From the NCBI GenBank assembly GCA_041476565.1, contig JBGOTQ010000086.1:1-21924 (forward strand): a DNA stretch of 21,924 nt, read 5' to 3'. Of this stretch, positions 1-6,231 are shown piece after piece (position 1 is the first letter of the stretch; the number at the start of each line of letters is the position of its first letter). The notes below the pieces were generated by a model. That model was not told where the DNA came from and did no database searches. It worked only from the letters and a program-made list of their open reading frames with translations. Position numbers and translations under genes: made by a program. The stretch comes from DATKMG01 sp041476565. Lineage in GTDB: Bacteria; Acidobacteriota; Terriglobia; Versatilivoradales; Versatilivoraceae.

Positions 1-6
1 AGGTTG

Positions 7-68
7 GTTCCCTGAAGGGGAACAACACAATCCAGACGGTGCGAAATTATTGTTCCCTTACAGGGAAC
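7..68. repeat. Pair of short GTTCCC/GGGAAC palindromes
   Basis: Two inverted repeats share the same arms. GTTCCC at 7-12 pairs with GGGAAC at 18-23 across a 5-base loop, and GTTCCC at 52-57 pairs with GGGAAC at 63-68 across a different 5-base loop. The 28 bases between them are not repeated. The conserved arms with divergent loops suggest REP-like elements or transcript-end structures downstream of the GH5 operon. Neither palindrome has a following T-tract on either strand. Confidence 0.55.
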
Positions 69-89
69 GCAAATATTTACTGCCATAAA

Positions 90-132
90 CCCAGGGTAAT
101 CCGTCCGCTATGAGCGAACGTCCAACCCTGGG
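90..132. repeat. Interrupted inverted repeat (8-bp outer arms)
   Basis: CCCAGGGT at 90-97 is the exact reverse complement of ACCCTGGG at 125-132. Inside, CGCT (106-109) pairs with AGCG (113-116) around a 3-base loop. The two unpaired segments between inner and outer stems are 8 bases each, so the element is symmetric. This fits an imperfect hairpin or a dyad binding site. Its role is unknown. Confidence 0.5.
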
Positions 133-304
133 CTGGAATATTATGTCCTTCTCTAATCTGAGGCGGCGACAGAAGGCTTTGAGATTCTGGGCATGGACAA
201 GGAATTGCTGGACACGCTGCTGAAACTGCTCCCTGATGGACAACGCCTAAACATGTCGAGAAAACTTCCGGGACTGTCCGACGCGCATTTTCATCAGCGA
301 CCGT

Positions 305-1654
305 TCACTTTGACATCGACCGTCGCAGGGCATCCAGCAGTGGGGACTGTCCCAGTTTGGGCTCATAGCTCCAGTAAGTATCGCTGCAGCCGTACAGGTC
401 GAATTGGCTGATGACAAACCGAGCCGGTTCCACAGCTTTCTGGTCCAGGTAGAAAGCTCCCCATTCACCCACCAGCATCGGCATGCGCAACGCCCGTGAT
501 TTTTCGGCGTGCCGACGGAATATCAGTTCGACTCGAGCGTTGCTGGTCAACTGGAGAGAATCCGTATCTGTGACAATGTCATAGCCGTGGGGAGCATATG
601 CTTGCTGCCGGTAGCGGCCGCCTTGCGAATCCTTCAGAGGCTCCATTGCGCTCACAATTCCCATGTTGGTATCCATGGCCGGCTCGAGGAATAGGATGTG
701 GCGTGCATCCACCTGTCGGATGGCTTGTGCCACCCGGGCATACATGGGCATCAGGCGGGCGCGCTCGAAATCCTGCATGATTGGAGCCGCAGCCTCCAGC
801 ATTTTGGTGTAAAGCTCCAGATCCCCCAGCCACTGGGTCAATTGTTTCCTTCCGTCAGGACTGCCCTGCATTTTGGCCAGCATTTCCACCGAAGGAGCCT
901 TCTGACCCGGGCGGGCGGCCATCAATTCCGCCATCCGTCGAAGCATGGCCTGCTGGCAGCGGCCTCCGTCCGCACCCGGCGACGGCTCGTTCATCAGGTC
1001 GTACCCAACCACCGCCGGTTCACCGGCAAAGCGCCGCGCCACCTGTTGCCATACGCGAGCGTAATGCTCCTGCAAACCCAGATGGTCTGGGGCGAGGCTA
1101 TTCGCCCAGAAATGGTCTAGAGCACTCTGCACAGCCTGGCTGGCGTAATAGGCGTCGCTCCAGACTGCACCGGTCGTGTGGGGCTTCCCTTCATCGAGAG
1201 TGGCCCAGACCGGTGCACCGTCACTGAATTTCACGCTGTACAGGTCCTGGTGCATGTCCAGCAAGATATACAGCCCTTGCGCCCTGGCCCACTTGATGCA
1301 CTGAGCAATCCGATCGAGATAGGCTTCATCGATTTTTCCGGGTTCGGGCTCCAGGCCGTCCCAAAGAATGCCGAACCGGACACAGTTCATTCCCCAACTC
1401 CGGATGCTCGCGAAATCAGCCGGGCCGAGTCCTCCCGTATAAGCTTGTTCTTTGGATTTGTTGACCACATTAATGCCGTGCAGCAACAGCGGCCTCCCGG
1501 TGGGGTCCAGGAACTGAGATTCTGTTGCGCTTACAAAGCCCGCTCCTCCGGTTTGGCTGGGAACTGGTCCGCCATGTTCCGTACCTTTCCCGCAACTACA
1601 AATAAAGAGGACGATGGTCTGCGCCAGTAACAGAATGTGAAGATTTTTGAGCAT
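305..1654 (-). CDS. GH5-like (cellulase/endoglycoceramidase-type) glycoside hydrolase, probable lipoprotein
   Basis: A 449-residue secreted glycoside hydrolase. The N-terminus is a hydrophobic signal segment ending in a lipobox-like Ile-Cys-Ser-Cys, with Cys21 the likely lipidated residue, followed by a Gly/Pro/Ser-rich linker. The catalytic domain is a TIM barrel of GH5 type. Visible motifs are LLHGINVV (57-64), DMHQD (133-137), YDLMNEPSPG with the general acid Glu223, and MLVGEWG with the nucleophile Glu397. The DMHQD and MNEP pattern resembles endoglycoceramidase-like GH5 members more than classical cellulases, but the substrate cannot be read from sequence. It is the last gene of a minus-strand operon, 39 bases after the transporter stop, with a weak GAGAGA ribosome site. 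It probably releases sugars outside the cytoplasm for the oxidoreductase and transporter encoded upstream. Confidence 0.85.
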   Translation of the reverse strand: MLKNLHILLLAQTIVLFICSCGKGTEHGGPVPSQTGGAGFVSATESQFLDPTGRPLLLHGINVVNKSKEQAYTGGLGPADFASIRSWGMNCVRFGILWDGLEPEPGKIDEAYLDRIAQCIKWARAQGLYILLDMHQDLYSVKFSDGAPVWATLDEGKPHTTGAVWSDAYYASQAVQSALDHFWANSLAPDHLGLQEHYARVWQQVARRFAGEPAVVGYDLMNEPSPGADGGRCQQAMLRRMAELMAARPGQKAPSVEMLAKMQGSPDGRKQLTQWLGDLELYTKMLEAAAPIMQDFERARLMPMYARVAQAIRQVDARHILFLEPAMDTNMGIVSAMEPLKDSQGGRYRQQAYAPHGYDIVTDTDSLQLTSNARVELIFRRHAEKSRALRMPMLVGEWGAFYLDQKAVEPARFVISQFDLYGCSDTYWSYEPKLGQSPLLDALRRSMSK

Positions 1655-1693
1655 GAGTTCTCTCTAGGGAAATCAGTTATGTTTCACGAGCCC

Positions 1694-3133
1694 TCACCAA
1701 ACCCCGATCAATCTCCACCACCCAAACCCGATAACTGACCAGACGGCCAAGTTTACGAATGAAGCTAGTAACCCGATTATCCACCACTGCTTCAAACTGA
1801 CATAGCCCTGAGCGAAAAACATTGGTGTCGGTGTCGTGCCGTAGTGGGTCAAACCCGCGGCTAGATTCGCAAAGCAGGCAAAGGCAAAGACCACCAAGCC
1901 AATCGGACCCCCTTTAGCCGCCAGCACTCCCACGAAGGGAGTGTACATCGCCAGCATATGGGCGGTGATGCTGGCGAAAGCATAATGGGCGTAAAAGTAA
2001 ATCAACAAGGCCACCACTAACAGAGTCAACCATCCGGCTCCACTGAAGACCGAACCCACAGTCCTGGCAAATTCATGGGTAATGCCGGCATCGTTCAGTG
2101 CTTTTCCGAGCCGCAAAAGGCCCCCGTACCAGATGAAGATATCCCAGGCGACCTTTTCATTCTTGACATCTTCCCAGTTTAAGACGCCCGTAGCCAGCAA
2201 GGTTGAAGAGCCAAGTAAAGCCGTTACAGTGATGTCAATATGATTGAGTGAGCTCGTAATCCACAAGCCACAAACCACCAGGAAAACGGCTAAAACGATC
2301 TTCTCTCCCCGCTGCATCCGGCCCATCCCTTGCAGTTCCTGTTTGGCGAAAGCAGCGGCCTCCGGCGTTCTTTTGATTTCGGGAGGGTTCAGGCGGTAAA
2401 TCAGAAGTGGAAGAATGGCCAGCGAACATAGACCAGGCACTATTCCCGCTGATAGCCAGCCTATCCAGGTAACCCGATATCCAAATTGTTGGGAAGCAAT
2501 TTGCGCCGCCAGAGGATTGCTGGCTTGGCCTGTGTAGAACATAGCTGCTGTGACACATATGTTCTGATAGACAGAGGTCATCAGAAAGGAGCCCAACAGG
2601 GATGCTGTGGCGCCTGGGAGCGAACCGTAGAGTTCTGCGACAGAACGCACAATGGGTAAGATGACGCCCCCGGAGCGAGCTGCGTTTGATGGTATGATGC
2701 TGGCCAACACCATATCGGAGAGCGAGAGCGCATAGCAGATTCCCAAGGAACTCTTACCGAAAAGACGGACGAAAGAAAGGGCAATGCGGCGCGCCAGTCC
2801 TGTCTTGATCAAACCGCGGGAAATGAAGAACGCCGCCAAAACCAGCCACACCGTGGGGTCACCATATCCCGCCAGGGCCTGTTGAATGGTCAGGCCGCCG
2901 AAGAGCGAAACCAGCGTAATCGCTATTAGAACCAGTGCACCACCCGGAAGTGGCCCGAGGATCATTCCACCAATCGTGGCTACAAAGATGCCGAGAAGCC
3001 TCCACCCTTCGGGTTGAATAGCCGGGGGCCGCGGAATGAGTTGGACGGTCAGGTACAGTAACACCATCACCCCAGCCCCCATCAGGCGCCGGGAATTAGA
3101 CTGACTAGTGGCGCTCTTCATCCGAAGGATCAT
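1694..3133 (-). CDS. DASS/SLC13-family sodium-coupled or exchange anion transporter (CitT/YbhI-like)
   Basis: A 479-residue inner-membrane protein with about a dozen hydrophobic segments, typical in length for the divalent anion:sodium symporter family. The two substrate/sodium-binding signatures are visible: SNAARSGG at 149-156 and HYGTTPTP at 430-437. These are closest to the CitT, TtdT, YbhI and plastid 2-oxoglutarate/malate branch, so a di- or tricarboxylate is the likely substrate; the exact one is unknown. The ATG overlaps the stop of the upstream oxidoreductase gene as ATGA, so translation is probably coupled. An internal Met at residue 5 is an alternative start. In this operon it may import an organic or sugar acid, or export an end product. 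Confidence 0.88.
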   Translation of the reverse strand: MILRMKSATSQSNSRRLMGAGVMVLLYLTVQLIPRPPAIQPEGWRLLGIFVATIGGMILGPLPGGALVLIAITLVSLFGGLTIQQALAGYGDPTVWLVLAAFFISRGLIKTGLARRIALSFVRLFGKSSLGICYALSLSDMVLASIIPSNAARSGGVILPIVRSVAELYGSLPGATASLLGSFLMTSVYQNICVTAAMFYTGQASNPLAAQIASQQFGYRVTWIGWLSAGIVPGLCSLAILPLLIYRLNPPEIKRTPEAAAFAKQELQGMGRMQRGEKIVLAVFLVVCGLWITSSLNHIDITVTALLGSSTLLATGVLNWEDVKNEKVAWDIFIWYGGLLRLGKALNDAGITHEFARTVGSVFSGAGWLTLLVVALLIYFYAHYAFASITAHMLAMYTPFVGVLAAKGGPIGLVVFAFACFANLAAGLTHYGTTPTPMFFAQGYVSLKQWWIIGLLASFVNLAVWSVIGFGWWRLIGVW

Positions 3134-4479
3134 GAGTGGTTGGCCTTGGCTAGTTCGAGGGCTTGGGTGGTCGTGTAATATTTCGCAATCATATTCGGTA
3201 TTTCCCAGTCAGGCAGCTTCCCATCGGCCAGGAACCCAAGAAACTTCTCCGCGACCTGCCCAAAATGCGCTTCATGGCCGGCATAGTACGAATCCGGGAT
3301 TGTAACATGCCAAATTGACCCCTCGGGTTCAATGGCCAAGCCGGGGTATCTGGCTTCCAAGTTCTCTACGGCTACCCGTAGAGTTCTTCCACAGGAATCC
3401 CGGGTCACTCCCGGTGCGGGTTCAACATAGAGTGCGGGGCGGAAGCCTTGCTTCAGGCCCTGCTCAATGATGACATTCGAGCGGGAGCCGCGGATCACTG
3501 AGTAGTGGGTATCGCCTCCGCCTGTGGGGGATTTGAAATCCCAAACAACGGAGATCCGGGCGTGCACTCCACGCAGGGTATAGATCAATTCGCCATTGGA
3601 ATAGTAGGGGAGAAGACCTTGTGCATCGAGCTGGCGGACCAGGTAATCAGGAAAATGGGGCTGGCGGGTTACCTGCTCGAACTGTTGTAGGTCCAGCATG
3701 GTGGCCCAACGCCGGGCCCGCAGTATCCGGACATCTCGCGTGTAGTTCATCGCTTGCTCGGGAAAGCATTCCCACATCACCAGGTCGACCAGGTGAGTCG
3801 ATACGTCCACAATCCCATCACCCTGCTGGCCGGCATCGAAGTACCAGGGCGGGCGCCGTAGCACGGTGCCGGCGACTGTCTTGAACAGGTAATGAACACT
3901 CTCTTTGGTCACGGCTGGGTTATCCACAGAGCCCGCCTGTAGTTCTCCAAACAGGGGCGGCGTATTGACGAGTTCCTTTTGCAGAATGGTGGTAATCTCG
4001 TAGCGTTCCGTCATAATATCGTAGAGCAACACTCCATTTCGCTTGGCGGAATCAAAAGCCGCGCACAGCAAATGCCAGCCAGGAAGATCGATGCACATGG
4101 GCTTGTCCGCCAGGACGTGAATCCCTGCATCCACAGCAGATTTGATGTAGCCTGTCTTTTTTCGATTGTTGCCGGCAGTCACCAGGACGTTGCCGGGCCT
4201 TTCCCGCAACATGACTTCCAGATAGTCGTCCTCGGTATAGACAATTTCCTCCCAGTGGGTAGGGTTCTCCGAACGCTGGTTAAATCCCGTAATCCGTTGG
4301 AGGTGATCCACGAGGTCAGGGCCGGGAGGTGCAAACACGAAAACAGTCGGCGAGATCTGCGGACACATGGTTTTCTGGACCAGAGCTGCATGGAAATGTC
4401 CCGGATTCAGGGTGATCAGTTTCACCTCGTCATGGATTGGGTGGGAGTTGCTGGATGGATCAAGCATAGGGGTGGTCAT
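3130..4479 (-). CDS. Gfo/Idh/MocA-type oxidoreductase with the putative-oxidoreductase C-terminal domain
   Basis: A 449-residue soluble protein. The N-terminal half is a Rossmann-type domain resembling Gfo/Idh/MocA dehydrogenases: a beta strand plus LNPGHFHAAL at 24-33 in place of the classical GxGxxG, then ADKPM at 124-128, equivalent to the EKP motif whose lysine is catalytic (Lys126). The C-terminal half carries GDGIVDVSTHLVDL (220-233), with a His at the usual substrate-binding position. The overall pattern matches the subfamily annotated as 'putative oxidoreductase, C-terminal domain', common in polysaccharide-degrading bacteria and predicted to oxidise or epimerise sugars with NAD(P). 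The reaction is not known. It is the first gene of a minus-strand operon, with a GGATGAG ribosome site just upstream. Its unusual nucleotide motif makes the cofactor uncertain. Confidence 0.82.
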   Translation of the reverse strand: MTTPMLDPSSNSHPIHDEVKLITLNPGHFHAALVQKTMCPQISPTVFVFAPPGPDLVDHLQRITGFNQRSENPTHWEEIVYTEDDYLEVMLRERPGNVLVTAGNNRKKTGYIKSAVDAGIHVLADKPMCIDLPGWHLLCAAFDSAKRNGVLLYDIMTERYEITTILQKELVNTPPLFGELQAGSVDNPAVTKESVHYLFKTVAGTVLRRPPWYFDAGQQGDGIVDVSTHLVDLVMWECFPEQAMNYTRDVRILRARRWATMLDLQQFEQVTRQPHFPDYLVRQLDAQGLLPYYSNGELIYTLRGVHARISVVWDFKSPTGGGDTHYSVIRGSRSNVIIEQGLKQGFRPALYVEPAPGVTRDSCGRTLRVAVENLEARYPGLAIEPEGSIWHVTIPDSYYAGHEAHFGQVAEKFLGFLADGKLPDWEIPNMIAKYYTTTQALELAKANHS

Positions 4480-4529
4480 GGTCTCATCCTATATCAAGTA
4501 GATGGGCTATTGGGCCTAGCCGGGCCAAA

Positions 4530-4558
4530 AGTATAGCCTAGGATGACCTAACTTGTGG
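4530..4558 (-). promoter_or_regulatory. Possible promoter of the oxidoreductase operon
   Basis: On the minus strand a TATACT hexamer (4535 down to 4530) lies about 50 bases upstream of the oxidoreductase ATG. The hexamer 17 bases further upstream reads CCACAA, a poor -35, so the assignment rests on the -10 and position alone. The divergent ruvX promoter lies about 110 bases away. Confidence 0.3.
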
Positions 4559-4647
4559 CACAAAACCGAATCTCCGAAATCACAGAGGGACATCCAATCG
4601 AGAATCTCTCGCGTCCTCCACTTTTGATCCTCTCCTCCCGCTACCCA

Positions 4648-4676
4648 TTGACACCGCCTGGCATGGAACCTATACT
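4648..4676 (+). promoter_or_regulatory. Near-consensus sigma-70 promoter of the ruvX-mltG-M16 operon
   Basis: TTGACA at 4648-4653 is a perfect -35, followed by exactly 17 bases and TATACT at 4671-4676 (5 of 6 matches to the -10). Transcription should start near 4683, leaving a leader of about 30 bases before the GTG at 4713. This is the strongest promoter match I see in the window and fits a housekeeping operon. Confidence 0.78.
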
Positions 4677-4712
4677 TTCAATCCTGACAATTCCGAACGA
4701 AAGGTTCAGCGC

Positions 4713-5156
4713 GTGAGGTTTCTTGGTCTAGATGTTGGTTCGGTGAGGATCGGCGTTGCAATGAGTGACGAGACAGGTCTCATTGCTCAAGGACTGACGA
4801 CCCTCGAGCGCATAGGCTGGAAGAAGGATCTGAGGAGGATTGTGGACCTGATCCGAACTCATGGAGTCGAGATGGTGGTTGTGGGGAATCCCCTGAATTT
4901 GGATGGTTCGACCGGTGCGCAAGCCGAGATCATCCAGGATTTTGTCTTGCGATTGAAAGAAGCCTCTCCTATCGAGGTGAGGCTTTGGGACGAGCGCCTC
5001 TCCTCTGTTTCGGCAGAGCGGGTACTAATTGAGGGGGGCATGCAGCGAGGCAAACGGAAGCCGCTCATTGATAAACTGGCCGCAGTCATCTTCCTTCAGA
5101 ATTTCCTCGACCACCGTAACCAATCCCCCACCAAAGGGCTAGGTGATACGGAATAA
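4713..5156 (+). CDS. ruvX: Holliday junction resolvase-like protein RuvX/YqgF
   Basis: A 147-residue cytoplasmic protein of the RNase H-like YqgF family, implicated in 16S rRNA 5'-end processing and/or Holliday junction resolution. The family signatures are complete: GLDVGSVRIGVAMSD at 5-19 (Asp7 is the first catalytic acid), VVVGNPLNLDGSTG around 55-68, LWDERLSSVSAE around 91-102 with the second acidic cluster, and DKLAAVIFLQNFLD near the C-terminus with the last catalytic Asp. Length is typical (about 140). The start is GTG, preceded by GAAAGG at a suitable distance. It is first in an operon with mltG, 15 bases upstream of that start; ruvX-mltG adjacency is common across bacteria and supports both calls. 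Confidence 0.95.
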   Translation: MRFLGLDVGSVRIGVAMSDETGLIAQGLTTLERIGWKKDLRRIVDLIRTHGVEMVVVGNPLNLDGSTGAQAEIIQDFVLRLKEASPIEVRLWDERLSSVSAERVLIEGGMQRGKRKPLIDKLAAVIFLQNFLDHRNQSPTKGLGDTE

Positions 5157-5171
5157 GGAGGCTGGGTCGAC

Positions 5172-6212
5172 TTGCCTAAGTGGTTGAAATCGGTCATCGG
5201 GTGCGGGCTCCTTCTTAGTTTAGGAATTGCCGGGACTTTGGGATACCTCTGGAGAATTCCTTACAAGAACTTCAGTGAAGCGGAAAAATTTCTACTGATC
5301 CCTCGAGGGACCTCCTCGCTGGAAATCTCGCATCAACTGGAAGAAGAAGGTATCGTTCGCCATTGGGCCCTGTTTCTGGGTTATGTTAAAGTCTGCAGAA
5401 TTTCCCGTCCGCTTCAGGCTGGAGAATACCGGTTCGAAAAGGCGCTGAGCATTCGTCAGGTGGCCGATCGACTCATTCGTGGATTAGTCTATTACCGCGA
5501 AGTCACCATCCCCGAAGGCTATTCGGTTTTTGAAATTGCTGACCTGCTCGTTCAGAAAAAGTTGGCATCGCCAGAGTCCTTTCGGGAGGCCGCCAGCGAT
5601 GTGCGCTTGATTGCCGACCTGGTTCCGGAGGCGCGCAATCTGGAGGGGTTTCTCTTTCCCGACACGTACCGATTCGCTCGCGGTGTGAGCGCCGGAGAGA
5701 TGGTTCAGCAAATGGTGAATCGGTTTCGCCAGATGTATTCCAGCTTTCTTAGGTCGGAAGTCGAACAGAGTTCGATGAGCTTGAACCAGGTAATCACACT
5801 GGCTTCCCTGATTGAGAAGGAGACGGGAGTTGAGGATGAACGGCCTCTGGTATCTTCGGTCTTTCACAATCGCTTGAAGCTTCACATTCCTCTACAGTGC
5901 GATCCCACGGTCATTTATGCAGCCAAGTTGCACGGAACTTTCCATCAGGAGATTCTTCCAAACGATTTGGATATACCCTCACCATACAACACCTATCTTC
6001 ACCCCGGCCTTCCTCCCGGACCCATCGCCAATCCCGGTCTCTGGTCGGTCGAAGCTGCTTTGAAGCCCGCGTCTTCCAATTATTTATACTTCGTGAGCAA
6101 CAATCAGGGTGGCCATGTGTTCTCTACCACCTTGGAGCAGCACAGCCGTGCCGTGGCAGTCTACCGCCGCGATTTGAAAAAAACAGTTCAACGGAAGCAG
6201 GGAAGATCATGA
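5172..6212 (+). CDS. mltG: Endolytic peptidoglycan transglycosylase MltG
   Basis: A 346-residue bitopic inner-membrane protein of the YceG family, which cleaves nascent glycan strands and is thought to set their length. Residues about 8-27 form the single transmembrane helix. A LysM-like region follows (about 40-110, with IPRGTSSLEISHQLEEEGI), then the catalytic domain: EGFLFPDTYRF (158-168), ASLIEKETG with catalytic Glu215, FHNRL (231-235), LQCDPTVIYA (241-250) and the PYNTYLHPGLPPGPI block starting at 271. Every family hallmark is present and the length is normal. The start is TTG at 5172, chosen because AAGGAGG lies about 9 bases upstream and the protein then begins just before the transmembrane helix. 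It is co-transcribed with ruvX. Confidence 0.95.
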   Translation: MPKWLKSVIGCGLLLSLGIAGTLGYLWRIPYKNFSEAEKFLLIPRGTSSLEISHQLEEEGIVRHWALFLGYVKVCRISRPLQAGEYRFEKALSIRQVADRLIRGLVYYREVTIPEGYSVFEIADLLVQKKLASPESFREAASDVRLIADLVPEARNLEGFLFPDTYRFARGVSAGEMVQQMVNRFRQMYSSFLRSEVEQSSMSLNQVITLASLIEKETGVEDERPLVSSVFHNRLKLHIPLQCDPTVIYAAKLHGTFHQEILPNDLDIPSPYNTYLHPGLPPGPIANPGLWSVEAALKPASSNYLYFVSNNQGGHVFSTTLEQHSRAVAVYRRDLKKTVQRKQGRS

Positions 6213-6231
6213 GGGGAGTTGTGACCTGCCC

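Larger units (their letters stand above)
1..304. other. Non-coding stretch downstream of the GH5 gene, rich in hairpins
   Basis: This is the stretch beyond the stop codon of the minus-strand GH5 gene. I recognise no gene in it. A 61-codon TTG-started minus-strand reading frame (58-243) exists, but it runs through the hairpins described separately, matches no family I know and has no convincing ribosome binding site. The leftmost 132 bases are palindromic; I see nothing definite in 133-304. Confidence 0.5.

Noticed and set aside
7..68. Possible CRISPR repeats (two GTTCCC...GGGAAC units 45 bases apart)
   Set aside because: Only two units, their loops and flanks differ, and no cas gene is present; true CRISPR repeats would be identical over 25 or more bases.
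58..243. Minus-strand 61-codon reading frame starting at TTG
   Set aside because: No family resemblance, no ribosome site, and it runs through palindromes.
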